NCBI GenBank assembly: GCA_949292215.1
Contig: CASEYW010000108.1
Coordinates: 1 to 64,000, forward strand
Length of the DNA: 64,000 bases
From: an uncultured bacterium
Lineage (GTDB): Bacteria; Verrucomicrobiota; Lentisphaeria; Victivallales; UBA1829
Direction of reading: 5' to 3'
Positions 9,029-17,960 of this stretch are shown piece after piece; position 1 is the first letter of the stretch; each line of letters begins with the position of its first letter. The position numbers and the translations under genes were made by a program. A model generated the notes under the pieces. That model did no database searches. It was not told the origin of the DNA and saw nothing but the letters and a program-made list of their open reading frames with translations.

Positions 9029-9105
9029 GGAGGCGTAGCTCAATTGGTTAGAGTGCCACCCTGTCACGGTGGATGTTGCGGGTTCGAGTCCCGTCGCTTC
9101 CGCCA
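9029..9105 (+). tRNA. tRNA-Asp (GTC), copy 1
   Basis: 77 bases including an encoded CCA. The 7-bp acceptor GGAGGCG/CGCTTCC contains one G-T pair. The D-arm, anticodon stem CCACC/GGTGG with GTC at 9063-9065, and TTCGAGT T-loop are all present. Confidence 0.97.
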
Positions 9106-9131
9106 GTTTATTTGAATTTTCGCAGAGATGC

Positions 9132-9208
9132 GGAGGCGTAGCTCAATTGGTTAGAGTGCCACCCTGTCACGGTGGATGTTGCGGGTTCGAGTCCCGTCGC
9201 TTCCGCCA
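9132..9208 (+). tRNA. tRNA-Asp (GTC), copy 2
   Basis: Identical in all 77 bases to the copy ending 26 bases upstream, including the CCA end. Anticodon GTC is at 9166-9168. It is probably co-transcribed with the first copy. Confidence 0.97.
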
Positions 9209-9330
9209 GTTTTTTCTTCCGAACACCTTCTGCTGCTTTTCTGTTTTCGCTGTTTTTTTCGTTTCGGCGCTGTAAAATTTTCATTCCGGGTGTAAATTAC
9301 GGGACAGGATATTTTGCGAAAGGTTCTTTT

Positions 9331-11241
9331 ATGAGCGACGAGATCAAACACGAGTGTGGAATTGCACTGATTCGCCTCCTGAAGCCGCTGCGCTTCTATA
9401 AAGAAAAATACGGAACACCTCTTTACGGTCTGAATAAGCTCTGTCTCCTCATGGAAAAACAGCACAACCGCGGACAGGACGGTGCGGGGATGGCCTGCAT
9501 CAAATTCGATATCAGTCCCGGAAATAAATACATTTCCATGGAAAAATCGAATTCGAGCAGTCCGATCAAGGATATTTTCACGGCGGCGTCCTCGGAGATT
9601 GCGCAGGTTTGCCGTCAGTCCGGAGCACGTCCGGAAGATCCGGAATGGCTGAAGAAGAACGCCCGTTTTACAGGAGAACTTTTTCTCGGGCATCTCCGCT
9701 ACGGAACCTACGGGGGAAACGGAATCGAACGATGTCATCCGTTTCTGCGGGAAAGCAACTGGATGTCCCGCACACTCATTGTCGCGGGCAATTTCAATCT
9801 GACAAACACCGATGAGCTCTTTCTGCTGCTTGTAAATATGGGCGAGCATCCGAAGGATCGTTCGGATACGGTCACTGTTCTGGAGAAAATCGGTCATTTC
9901 CTGGATACTGCCAATCTCCAAATGGAGGAGAAATGCGCGGAAATGGGATTGACTCCGCGCGAGGCATCCGCCTACATTGCCAAAAATCTTGATGTGATGA
10001 GCGTACTGCGCGACTCCTGTAAAAAGTGGGATGGTGGTTATGTCATTGCCGGAATGATCGGTCATGGAGATGCTTTCGTTCTACGGGATCCAGCGGGAAT
10101 CCGTCCCGCGTTTTATTATGCCGATGACGAGGTCGCCGTAGTAACTTCGGAGCGTCCTGTGATCCAGACTACGTTCAATATTCAGGAGACGGAGCGGATC
10201 CGGGAGCTGCCTCCGGGACATGCGATCGTCATCAAGCGTGATGGCAAAGTCTTTGTGGAACCGTTTACTTCCCGGATTGCAGAGCCGAAGCGCTGTTCCT
10301 TCGAACGAATCTATTTCTCCCGCGGCACTGATGCCGACATCTACCAGGAACGCAAAAATCTCGGCCGTCACCTGACGGCGAAAATCCTTGAGGCAATCCA
10401 CGAGGACATCGAAAACACCGTTTTTTCCTTCATTCCAAATACGGCGGAAATCTGCTACTACGGACTGATGGATGCTCTCCGGGAACACTGTGTCCGGATT
10501 GTGACCCGGAAGCTGCTGGATCTGAAAGACCGGGAACATTTCGACGATGATAACCTGAAATCGATTCTGGCCCTCTGTCCTCGCTTTGAAAAAGTCGCGG
10601 TCAAGGATGCCAAGCTCCGGACATTTATTACGCAGGATTCCAGCCGGGACGACCTTGTGGCGCATGTTTACGACATCACCTACGGAACGATCCGCCGCGG
10701 GCAGGATACCCTTGTGGTGATCGACGATTCCATCGTCCGCGGAACAACGATGCGGGAGAGCATTCTCAAAATTCTGGACCGTCTCGGCCCGAAACGGATT
10801 GTCCTTGCTTCGTCTGCCCCGCAGATCCGCTATCCGGACTGTTACGGCATTGATATGGCGAAACTCGGCGATTTCGTTGCTTTTCAGGCGGCGATTGAAC
10901 TGTTGAAGGAGTCGAACCGTTCGCATATCATTGATGATGTCTACCGGAAGGCGAAATCCTCGCTTTGCTGCGAGTCGCCCGTGCCGAACTATGTGCAGGA
11001 AATCTATGCGCCGTTCTCTGCCGATGAGATTTCCGCAAAGATCGCGGAACTGTTGCGTCCGGTTGGCATTCGTGCGGAAGTTTCCGTGATCTTTCAGACG
11101 ATTGAAGGACTTCATGAGGCTTGTCCGAATCACACGGGCGACTGGTATTTCACAGGCAACTATCCCACTCCCGGAGGTGCAAAAGTCTGCAACCGGGCGT
11201 TTATCAATTTTATCGAAGGGCGCAACGAGCGCGCGTATTGA
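9331..11241 (+). CDS. purF: Amidophosphoribosyltransferase-like protein, long PurF form
   Basis: 636 residues from the ATG at 9331 (AAAGG upstream). In-frame sequence further upstream runs through the second tRNA and is not coding. Residues 1-8 precede Cys9 (HECGIALIRLL), the Ntn glutaminase nucleophile after propeptide removal. Other glutaminase features are KQHNRGQDGAGMA and FLGHLRYGTYG. The phosphoribosyltransferase domain has VVIDDSIVRGTT, the PRPP-binding loop. PurF makes 5-phosphoribosylamine from PRPP and glutamine, the first step of purine synthesis. Ordinary PurF is about 470-510 residues; the extra length, with insertions near 70-115 and a C-terminal extension, resembles the about 627-residue form I associate with Bacteroidetes. 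Whether it is the housekeeping enzyme or a paralogue is unclear. Confidence 0.8.
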   Translation: MSDEIKHECGIALIRLLKPLRFYKEKYGTPLYGLNKLCLLMEKQHNRGQDGAGMACIKFDISPGNKYISMEKSNSSSPIKDIFTAASSEIAQVCRQSGARPEDPEWLKKNARFTGELFLGHLRYGTYGGNGIERCHPFLRESNWMSRTLIVAGNFNLTNTDELFLLLVNMGEHPKDRSDTVTVLEKIGHFLDTANLQMEEKCAEMGLTPREASAYIAKNLDVMSVLRDSCKKWDGGYVIAGMIGHGDAFVLRDPAGIRPAFYYADDEVAVVTSERPVIQTTFNIQETERIRELPPGHAIVIKRDGKVFVEPFTSRIAEPKRCSFERIYFSRGTDADIYQERKNLGRHLTAKILEAIHEDIENTVFSFIPNTAEICYYGLMDALREHCVRIVTRKLLDLKDREHFDDDNLKSILALCPRFEKVAVKDAKLRTFITQDSSRDDLVAHVYDITYGTIRRGQDTLVVIDDSIVRGTTMRESILKILDRLGPKRIVLASSAPQIRYPDCYGIDMAKLGDFVAFQAAIELLKESNRSHIIDDVYRKAKSSLCCESPVPNYVQEIYAPFSADEISAKIAELLRPVGIRAEVSVIFQTIEGLHEACPNHTGDWYFTGNYPTPGGAKVCNRAFINFIEGRNERAY

Positions 11242-11256
11242 AATCAGGAGAATACA

Positions 11257-11877
11257 ATGCTTCAACTGCTTGCTGCAACAAGTAACAAACACAAGGTCGA
11301 GGAATTCAGGAAGATGCTCAATGACCTGAATTCCCGGGTCAACATTGTCACGACTGATACGATTCCGAATTTCCCGGAGCTGATTGAGGACGGGAACTCC
11401 TTTGAGGAGAATGCGGAGAAGAAGGCGGAACAGGCGTCCGCTTATGCGGATATGGCGGCATTTGCCGACGATTCCGGACTCGTCGTCGAGGCTCTGGACG
11501 GTGCTCCCGGAGTCTATTCCGCACGTTACGCGGGAGAGGGGGCGACCGATGCCCAGCGCATCGCCAAGCTGTTGGATGCCATGAAGGGAAAAACCGATCG
11601 ACGCGCAAAGTTTGTCTGTGCGATTGCCATTGCCTATCGCGGGGACGATGTCGCTCTGTTCCGCGGTGAGGTCTGCGGCACGATTGCCGAGGCTCCGCGT
11701 GGAAACAACGGATTCGGATATGATCCTGTTTTCATTCCTGAAGGTTTCCAGCAGACGTTCGGTGAGCTTCCTCCTGAAGTCAAGGATTCAATCAGCCATC
11801 GCGCGGCCGCAATGGTGAAGGCCGTGAAATTCATTCGCGCCGAACTCGACAGCATGGATGATTTTGAATTCGTATGA
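11257..11877 (+). CDS. rdgB: XTP/dITP diphosphatase (HAM1/RdgB)
   Basis: 206 residues, the usual length. Family motifs are present in order: ATSNKHKVEEF (substrate entry), FADDSGLVVEALDGAPGVYSARYAG, NNGFGYDPVF and SHRAAA near the C-terminus. The enzyme hydrolyses dITP, ITP and XTP to monophosphates and keeps deaminated purines out of DNA. It follows the PurF-like gene by 15 bases, which makes a purine-related two-gene unit. Its stop overlaps the start of the next gene. Confidence 0.93.
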   Translation: MLQLLAATSNKHKVEEFRKMLNDLNSRVNIVTTDTIPNFPELIEDGNSFEENAEKKAEQASAYADMAAFADDSGLVVEALDGAPGVYSARYAGEGATDAQRIAKLLDAMKGKTDRRAKFVCAIAIAYRGDDVALFRGEVCGTIAEAPRGNNGFGYDPVFIPEGFQQTFGELPPEVKDSISHRAAAMVKAVKFIRAELDSMDDFEFV

Positions 11878-12782
11878 TGAAGATCGGTGCCTTCGCTTTT
11901 CTTTGTTTTCTCTGCTGTGCTGTCCGTGCGGAACAGGTTCTTTCGTTTGACCGTCCGACCCGCGTGGGCGACTCTTTCCGCGCGGAGATCAATCTTGCGT
12001 TTACCAGAGAATACAAGTTTGTGCTTGCTGGACCGGACAACCCGGTGCTCAAGCAGAAATCGGTTTCCGTGACTCTCTTCGCCGGAATGAAAGTCCTGGA
12101 GGTGAATTCCGTGGGCAATCCGAACCGGATCGAGCTTCAGGTGTCGATGGTCGGCGGTTATCTTGACGGAAAAGCGTTCGATGCCTCCCTGCTGATGGGA
12201 AAAACTGTACTTTGTGATCTGCGGCAGCTTCCGCGCCGTTTTACTTATGCCGATACGAATCAAAGTGTTCCGCGGGAAGCGAGGCGTCTTCTGGGCGCAG
12301 TGTTCCATGTTCCTCCGGAGAACACTTTGAAGAATACGCTCGGAGACGGCATCGTTCCGGCTCCCGGCAAAAAATGGAACATATCCGCTCTGCCCGTGAT
12401 CGAATCCCTGAAACGACGCGGATTTGACCTCAAAGGAGATTCGATTGAATCGATTGCGAAAATAGAGGGGAAAGACAATTTCCGCGGAATCGACTGCTGG
12501 CAGGTGACGGCAAGCATCCTTTCCCGGGACGTGCCGAACCTGGATTTCCGTTTGAAAGCTGAACTCTGGATTCCTTCTGATCCGAAACGGAATGTGATCC
12601 GGACGATCCGGAGCGGAGTTGAGGTCGTTGACCGGATGCTGCCGATGGACAATCCCGTTTCCGCCGGTTCCAGTGTCCGCGTGATTACGAACGAGACCAT
12701 GGAAGCGATTCTGATCCCTTCGAAAGGTGAGAAGAAAGCTCCTCCGAAGCAATCCTCCTGGTCTGATTTTATCCTGCGCTGA
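11874..12782 (+). CDS. Secreted protein of unknown function
   Basis: 302 residues. The ATG at 11874 overlaps the rdgB stop as ATGATGA; an equally possible ATG is at 11877. Residues 1-21 (MMKIGAFAFLCFLCCAVRA) are a signal peptide with an AXA-type cleavage site. The mature part is mainly beta-strand by eye, with no catalytic motif I recognise. Segments such as MKVLEVNSVGNPNRIELQVSM and CWQVTASILSRDVPNLDFRLKAELW suggest a periplasmic beta-rich fold. Translational coupling to rdgB is probably a transcriptional convenience only. Confidence 0.75.
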   Translation: MMKIGAFAFLCFLCCAVRAEQVLSFDRPTRVGDSFRAEINLAFTREYKFVLAGPDNPVLKQKSVSVTLFAGMKVLEVNSVGNPNRIELQVSMVGGYLDGKAFDASLLMGKTVLCDLRQLPRRFTYADTNQSVPREARRLLGAVFHVPPENTLKNTLGDGIVPAPGKKWNISALPVIESLKRRGFDLKGDSIESIAKIEGKDNFRGIDCWQVTASILSRDVPNLDFRLKAELWIPSDPKRNVIRTIRSGVEVVDRMLPMDNPVSAGSSVRVITNETMEAILIPSKGEKKAPPKQSSWSDFILR

Positions 12783-12812
12783 ACCATTCAATTTGAAAAA
12801 GGAGTTGATGTC

Positions 12813-13454
12813 ATGCTGCCCGTGAACGAACTGTTTACCGCAAAAGACAAAGAGGCAATTTATTCATTTCTGGATACATATCCGCGCTATCTGGAGATTC
12901 TGGAATACCGGAAGTTGCCGCCGAGAAAAGTGAAGACCGTTTTTTACGGGGATTCAATCACGAACGCCTTTCCGCTTCAGGAGTTTTTTCCCGGAGCTTC
13001 GTTCCTGAACCGGGGCATTGGCGGAGACAATGTCAACGGGCTTTATTTCCGGATGGAGGATGATGTTTTTCCATTCCAGCCGGAGCAGGTCGTCATGATG
13101 ATCGGCATCAACGGAATTGAGTGGGAATTTGAGAGTATCATCGCCAAGATTTCCCGTGTGGCGGAACTGATTGCGGAACGGGGAAGCCGGGTGTATCTCT
13201 GCAGTATTCTTCCGCTCCGCAATCCGGATGCCTGGAACCGTTTTCAATATCAGGACAAAATCGTAAAGCTGAATGCCGAGATCAAACGGATCGCTGTTTC
13301 CCGTCATGCCGGATATCTCGACTACCACACGGCGCTGCGCGATGAAAACGGCGAACTGGCAAAACCGTTTGCACGCGAGGACGGAACCCATCTGACGTTT
13401 GACGGCTACATTGCCATGGCGAAGGTTCTGGAGCAAACTGTTCCGCTCTATTGA
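12813..13454 (+). CDS. SGNH/GDSL-family hydrolase
   Basis: 213 residues, AAGGAG about 10 bases before the ATG, no signal peptide. Block I is FYGDSITNAFP (nucleophile Ser), block II NRGIGGDNV (oxyanion Gly), block III MIGINGIEW (Asn) and block V DGTHLTFDGY (catalytic Asp and His). This is the full SGNH set. Family members deacylate lipids, platelet-activating-factor-like compounds or acetylated sugars; a sugar or lipid ester is likely but not specified. The gene ends exactly where the convergent glycosyltransferase gene ends, the two stop codons abutting at 13454/13455. Confidence 0.88.
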   Translation: MLPVNELFTAKDKEAIYSFLDTYPRYLEILEYRKLPPRKVKTVFYGDSITNAFPLQEFFPGASFLNRGIGGDNVNGLYFRMEDDVFPFQPEQVVMMIGINGIEWEFESIIAKISRVAELIAERGSRVYLCSILPLRNPDAWNRFQYQDKIVKLNAEIKRIAVSRHAGYLDYHTALRDENGELAKPFAREDGTHLTFDGYIAMAKVLEQTVPLY

Positions 13455-14165
13455 TCAATTCATGCGGAACAGTCCATATTTCAGGATGCAGCGGAGAGCG
13501 GAAACACCGTCTTTCCAGTTGATTTTCTTTCCTTCCTGATACGTCCTGCCTGAGTAGGAGACTGTGACCTCGTACATGCGGCATCTCAGCCGGGCGAGTT
13601 TGATTGTGACTTCCGGTTCGAATCCGAATCGTTTTTCGCGGAGTGTGATTTTTTCCAGAAGTTCACGTTTGAACATCTTGTAACAGCATTCCATGTCGTG
13701 CAGGGTCAGATCGGCGAGCATGTTGCAGAAGGTTGTGAGGAAGCGATTGACAACGGAGTGCCAGTAGTACATGACCCGGTGGCATTCGCTCCCGACAAAA
13801 CTGGCGCGGGCTCCAAAGACGACGTCCGCCCGTCCGTCGAGAATCGGGGTAAGAAGTTTCGGCAGTTCATTCGGATTGTATTCGAAGTCGGAATCCTGAA
13901 CCACAACGATGTCGCCGGTTGCCGCCTTGAACCCGGTATGCAGAGCGGCTCCTTTGCCGCCGTTTTTCTCATGCCGCAGGACTTTGACGATTCCTTTTTC
14001 TTCCCAGACTTTCAGCTTGTCCGGGGTTTTATCCTTGGAACAGTCGTCGACTGCGATGAGTTCCAGCGTGATTTCTTTTGGAAAGTCGACCGCCCGGACC
14101 CGTTCAATGACCGCGTCGATGTAATTCTCTTCATTGTAAACCGGAATGATGATGGACAGTTTCAT
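13455..14165 (-). CDS. Family 2 glycosyltransferase, dolichyl/polyprenyl-phosphate mannose synthase-like
   Basis: 236 residues. The GT-A fold starts at MKLSIIIPVYNEENYIDAVI. The nucleotide-sugar site VVDDCSKD-like (AVDDCSKDKT) and metal site VVQDSDFEYNP are those of DPM1-like enzymes. Glycosylation is of a lipid or polyprenyl phosphate, with UDP- or GDP-sugar as donor. There are no transmembrane segments, so membrane association must be peripheral. It is the last gene of the minus-strand SDR-his-pls-aro-dprA run, 20 bases after dprA. Confidence 0.88.
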   Translation of the reverse strand: MKLSIIIPVYNEENYIDAVIERVRAVDFPKEITLELIAVDDCSKDKTPDKLKVWEEKGIVKVLRHEKNGGKGAALHTGFKAATGDIVVVQDSDFEYNPNELPKLLTPILDGRADVVFGARASFVGSECHRVMYYWHSVVNRFLTTFCNMLADLTLHDMECCYKMFKRELLEKITLREKRFGFEPEVTIKLARLRCRMYEVTVSYSGRTYQEGKKINWKDGVSALRCILKYGLFRMN

Positions 14166-14185
14166 GGGATTGAACTCCTTTCTGT

Positions 14186-15322
14186 TTAGCGAAGCCTGGC
14201 GTAGCCATTGGCAGTACGTTTGATTTTATGGGAAATTTCCAGTGCGACAAGTTTGCGTGAGAGTTCCCCTGCCGCAATTCCCGTTTCAGCGGAAATGCTG
14301 TCGAAACCGGCCTCTCCCAGTTTAAGCAGATCGAGAATTTTACGATCGCTTTCCGGCAGGGCTGCTTCAACGGCTTCATCGAATCCACTTTCCTCGGCGG
14401 ATTCCTCTCTTGCCGAGAAGAGGTCCCGGGGTTCGAGGCCTGGAAGAAAATCCATCGCTTCCAGGATATCTTCAAATCCGGTAATCAGCGTGGCTTCTCC
14501 GGATTTGATCAGGTTGTTGCAGCCGCTTGACATTTCGGAATCCGCATTTCCGGGAACGGCAAAAACGCTTTTTCCCTGTTCCAGTGCAGCGGCTGCGGTA
14601 ATCAATGCGCCGCTGTGAAGACCTGCTTCAATGACAACCGTTCCCCGGGAAAGAGCGGAGATGATCCGGTTCCTCATCGGAAACGAGTGACGGGTCGGAG
14701 AGAATGTCATCGGAAATTCGGTAATGACCGCTCCGCCTTTGGCAATGATATCGCGTGCCATTGGCAGATGTTCCTGCGGCTGGATCTTCATCAGGCCGCC
14801 GCCGAGTACGGCAACGGTTTTTCCGCCGGCATTCATGGTCGCTTTATGTGCGGCAGCGTCGATTCCGAAGGCAAGTCCGGAAACAACGATCCAGCCGGAG
14901 TATGCGGCGGATTCTGCAATGTGCTGTGCCATCCGCAGTCCGTAGACCGTTGCCCGGCGTGAACCGACAATGGCGATTGCCTGTCGCTCCAGCTCTTCCG
15001 GAATTGTTCCGCAGACATAGAGGCAGAGCGGTGCGTCCTCCAGCTCCCGCAGCATTTCGGGATATTCTTCATCGGCGCGGGTGAATACTTTGACTCCGCC
15101 GAGTGCAATCCGGTCCAGTTCCTCGTCCAGAAGACTGGATTCCGCTTCCGCCGCGATTTTTTCCGCGAGTTCACGGCTGATGCCCCGGACGGCTGTCAGT
15201 TCTTCCGCTTTCCGTTCAAAAAGTTCCGCCGCCGAACCGAAAAAAGAGATCAGCGACGCAGCTCGTGCCGGACCGATCCCGGGAATCATATTCAGAAGAA
15301 TGTAGGCGTCATGTTCAAGCAT
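14186..15322 (-). CDS. dprA: DNA processing protein DprA
   Basis: 378 residues, normal length. The N-terminal helix-hairpin-helix region contains LLNMIPGIGPARAASLISFFG. The Rossmann-like core carries IAIVGSRRATVYG, VSGLAFGIDAAAHKATM and the glycine-rich VLGGGL. Residues about 315-378 form a winged-helix (ESDRKILDLLKLGEAGFDSISAETG). DprA binds incoming single-stranded DNA during natural transformation and loads RecA. The first 8 bases overlap aroB. Confidence 0.95.
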   Translation of the reverse strand: MLEHDAYILLNMIPGIGPARAASLISFFGSAAELFERKAEELTAVRGISRELAEKIAAEAESSLLDEELDRIALGGVKVFTRADEEYPEMLRELEDAPLCLYVCGTIPEELERQAIAIVGSRRATVYGLRMAQHIAESAAYSGWIVVSGLAFGIDAAAHKATMNAGGKTVAVLGGGLMKIQPQEHLPMARDIIAKGGAVITEFPMTFSPTRHSFPMRNRIISALSRGTVVIEAGLHSGALITAAAALEQGKSVFAVPGNADSEMSSGCNNLIKSGEATLITGFEDILEAMDFLPGLEPRDLFSAREESAEESGFDEAVEAALPESDRKILDLLKLGEAGFDSISAETGIAAGELSRKLVALEISHKIKRTANGYARLR

Positions 15323-16400
15323 TCCCGTTTTGCTCCAGAACGGACTTCGCGTCGGCGCTTTCCACCTTGCGGATTTCGGCTTTGCCGGTTTCCGGCGTGA
15401 AAATGAATCGGAGGGTGCCGTCCAGCGCCTTTTTGTCCTTGAACAGAGCGGCGAATACGGTCTCCGGGTGATAATCCGCCCTGTCGGGCAGTCCGACTGC
15501 TCTGATCAATGCCGCCTGCCGGTCGGCATCTTCGCGCTGCATGACTCCCAGATGAACCGCAAGATCAGCCGCCATGCGCATTCCGATGGCAACGGCTTCT
15601 CCGTGAAGCATGGTGAAACCGCTTGCACTTTCGATTGCATGACCGTAAGTATGCCCGTAATTGAGAATGGCGCGCAGGGAGCCTTCGCGTTCGTCCTGCG
15701 CAACGACCGAGGCCTTCAGCTCACAGCAGCGTTTCACCATTTCCGCTGTAAAGACGGGCTCCATGCTTCTGATGCGTTCCGTATTTGCCTCCAGACGGGC
15801 GAAGAAATCCGCATCCAGAATCGCGGCGGTTTTGATGATTTCCGCAATTCCACAGAGATACTGGCGATGCGGCAGCGTTTTCAGAAAATCGGTATCAATG
15901 AGAACTGCTTTCGGTTGATGAAATGCTCCCACCAGATTTTTCCCTTCCGGAAGATCTACTCCGGTTTTCCCGCCGACGGAGGAATCCACCATGGCCAGCA
16001 GAGTCGTCGGAATCTGGATGAAGTCGATTCCCCGCATGTAGACTGCCGCGGAGAATCCCGCCATATCGCCTGTGACTCCGCCTCCGAGAGCAAGAATGAC
16101 GGATTTCCGGTCGAGTCCCGCCCGCGCCGCTTCCCGGCAGATTTCGAGGATGGTTCCGATATGTTTGGACTCCTCTCCGGCAGGAAAGGTGTAGGAAGCA
16201 ATTCCTGCCGCACCTGCATTCAGAACGGCTTCCGTTATCTTTCCGGCAAACAGGGGAAACACATTCGAATCCGTGACCAGAAGACAGCGTTTGTTTTTGA
16301 CATGGGGACAAAGAAAAAGCGGGTCGCCCGGAATGCCGCATCCGATTCGGATGGGATAGGAACGGTCTGAGAGTTCCACGGTTACGGTTTCCGGTTTCAT
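15315..16400 (-). CDS. aroB: 3-dehydroquinate synthase
   Basis: 361 residues from the ATG at 16400, which overlaps the stop of the upstream acyltransferase as ATGA; an in-frame extension to 16445 lies inside that gene and is rejected. Motifs: ILALGGGVTGDMAGFSAAVYMRGI, FIQIPTTLLAMVDSSVGGKTGVDLPEGKNLVGAFHQP (NAD and substrate site) and LNYGHTYGHAIES (zinc-binding His). It converts DAHP to 3-dehydroquinate, step two of the shikimate pathway. It is co-transcribed with two histidine genes, which makes this a mixed amino-acid operon. Confidence 0.96.
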   Translation of the reverse strand: MKPETVTVELSDRSYPIRIGCGIPGDPLFLCPHVKNKRCLLVTDSNVFPLFAGKITEAVLNAGAAGIASYTFPAGEESKHIGTILEICREAARAGLDRKSVILALGGGVTGDMAGFSAAVYMRGIDFIQIPTTLLAMVDSSVGGKTGVDLPEGKNLVGAFHQPKAVLIDTDFLKTLPHRQYLCGIAEIIKTAAILDADFFARLEANTERIRSMEPVFTAEMVKRCCELKASVVAQDEREGSLRAILNYGHTYGHAIESASGFTMLHGEAVAIGMRMAADLAVHLGVMQREDADRQAALIRAVGLPDRADYHPETVFAALFKDKKALDGTLRFIFTPETGKAEIRKVESADAKSVLEQNGNA

Positions 16401-17236
16401 TCTTGTTTTCCTTCCATTTCTTTGCCTTTGACTTCGCCGCCCCATGCCTCCAGACGGCTGATGATGAAGTCGATGACCTGCTGATGTTCCTTTTTCCCGG
16501 AGCCTTCGACGGACATGATCGGTTCGCCGAATTCAAAATAAATTGCCTTGTCCCGGTGAATCGGGCCGAGATCTTTGCAGAGCGTTCCGTTCCCGAGAAA
16601 ATCCGTCTTCAGCGCCGTGGGAATGATCGGCACATTGGCGGCTTTGGCAAGTTTTACACCGATGGTATTGAAATGGTTCGGATCAAAGACTGCGGAACGG
16701 GAGGCTTGTGGAAAAATAACGATTGATTTTCCTTCGTCCAGGGTCTTTTTCCCTTCTTCAATGACCGCCCGGAAATCATCACGGGGATTCTTCCTGCCGA
16801 CCCCGATGCAGCCCAGCGTCCGCATGATGTCGCCGAAGTACGGAACCTTGAAAAGCTGTTCCTTGATGACAAAACAGAAGTTGCGGCGCGGACGGACAAA
16901 CGCGTGCATGACCGCCGTTTCCAGCAAGCTCATGTGATTGCCGATCAGCACCGCCGGACCTTCGAATCTGGAAAGATTGTCCAATCCGCGCAGATGGAAT
17001 TTGCCGCCGCAGCTCTCCGTGATGAGAATGTTCTGATAGGAATTCCGGGTCTGCTGATTCTGTGGAAAATATCCTTTCCGGCAAGCGCTGCCGGAGCGGT
17101 AGAAAACATAAAAATTACGGAGATAAAAGGAAGCTCTTGCATGCAGAAGGAGTGTGTCGACAAGACTGCCCGGGACATGTTCAGGGGTATCGTAGCTGTC
17201 GCCGGGAAAAGGATTGTATACGGCGGAATCACTCAT
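16397..17236 (-). CDS. 1-acyl-sn-glycerol-3-phosphate acyltransferase-like protein (PlsC superfamily)
   Basis: 279 residues from the ATG at 17236, with GGAG upstream; the ORF extension to 17308 would lie within hisA. The LPLAT fold is recognised by GPAVLIGNHMSLLETAVM (motif I), IGVGRKN and IVIFPQASRSAVFDPNHFNTIGVKLA (motif III). The usual motif I His-X4-Asp reads His-X4-Glu here, and motif III FPEGTRS reads FPQASRS. The substitutions suggest a divergent acyltransferase, perhaps not using glycerol phosphate. There is no clear transmembrane helix. The gene overlaps hisA by 8 bases and aroB by 4. Confidence 0.8.
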   Translation of the reverse strand: MSDSAVYNPFPGDSYDTPEHVPGSLVDTLLLHARASFYLRNFYVFYRSGSACRKGYFPQNQQTRNSYQNILITESCGGKFHLRGLDNLSRFEGPAVLIGNHMSLLETAVMHAFVRPRRNFCFVIKEQLFKVPYFGDIMRTLGCIGVGRKNPRDDFRAVIEEGKKTLDEGKSIVIFPQASRSAVFDPNHFNTIGVKLAKAANVPIIPTALKTDFLGNGTLCKDLGPIHRDKAIYFEFGEPIMSVEGSGKKEHQQVIDFIISRLEAWGGEVKGKEMEGKQE

Positions 17237-17960
17237 TTGCCGCTCCTTCCAGTTCCGCATAAGTGGTCTTGCCGTCGTAAAGGGCTTTTCCCACGATGGC
17301 ACCTTCAAGATTCTTTTTGCGCAGCTCTTTCAGAGCCGTGATGTCGCGCGGAGAGGAAATCCCGCCCGATGCGATGACACTGCTGCGCGGAATCCGCGAA
17401 CAGACAGCCGAAATTGCATCCAGATTCGGGCCGGAAAGCGCACCGTCGGTTGCGATATCGGTATAGATGAAACGGGAAACCCCCATATCCTGCAGGGTCA
17501 TGATGAGCTCATACGCATCGACTCCGCTGTTTTCAAGCCAGCCTTTGACTGCCACGTTTCCGGCTCTCGCATCGACTCCAACCACCACGCGTTCCGCAGT
17601 GAACGCCGAAACAAACTCCTTCGCAAGCCGCGGATTCTCGCAGGCAACAGTTCCGAGAATGATCCGATAGATTCCCGCATCGAAAAGACGTTTGGCATCC
17701 TCAATGGTCCGGACTCCTCCGCCAAGTTCGCAGGGAATTCTCACACTTGAGCAGATCTTCCGTATGACATCCACATTGACGGGATGTCCCGCCTTTGCTC
17801 CGTCCAGATCGACAAGATGGATGATATGCGCTCCCTCGTTTTCCCAGCGGACCGCCTGTGCCGCAGGGTCCTCCCCGTAGACAGTCTCCTGAGCGTAGTC
17901 GCCCTGAAACAGACGGACACATTTTCCGCCGCGGATATCAATTGCAGGAATAATAAGCAT
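17229..17960 (-). CDS. hisA: Phosphoribosylformimino-5-aminoimidazole carboxamide ribotide isomerase
   Basis: 243 residues from the ATG at 17960; the stop of hisH overlaps the first base. The barrel opens with IIPAIDIRGGKCVRLFQGDY, which carries the catalytic Asp. Phosphate-binding motifs CELGGGVRT, ILGTVACENP and VIASGGISS and the second catalytic Asp in YTDIATDGALSGPN are intact. HisA opens the ribose ring of ProFAR in histidine synthesis. No other his gene besides hisH is in the window, so the pathway is split in this genome. Confidence 0.96.
   Translation of the reverse strand: MLIIPAIDIRGGKCVRLFQGDYAQETVYGEDPAAQAVRWENEGAHIIHLVDLDGAKAGHPVNVDVIRKICSSVRIPCELGGGVRTIEDAKRLFDAGIYRIILGTVACENPRLAKEFVSAFTAERVVVGVDARAGNVAVKGWLENSGVDAYELIMTLQDMGVSRFIYTDIATDGALSGPNLDAISAVCSRIPRSSVIASGGISSPRDITALKELRKKNLEGAIVGKALYDGKTTYAELEGAANE

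Noticed and set aside
9172..9330. In-frame extension of the PurF-like gene
   Set aside because: Would run through the second tRNA-Asp and place the catalytic Cys at residue 62, incompatible with Ntn processing.
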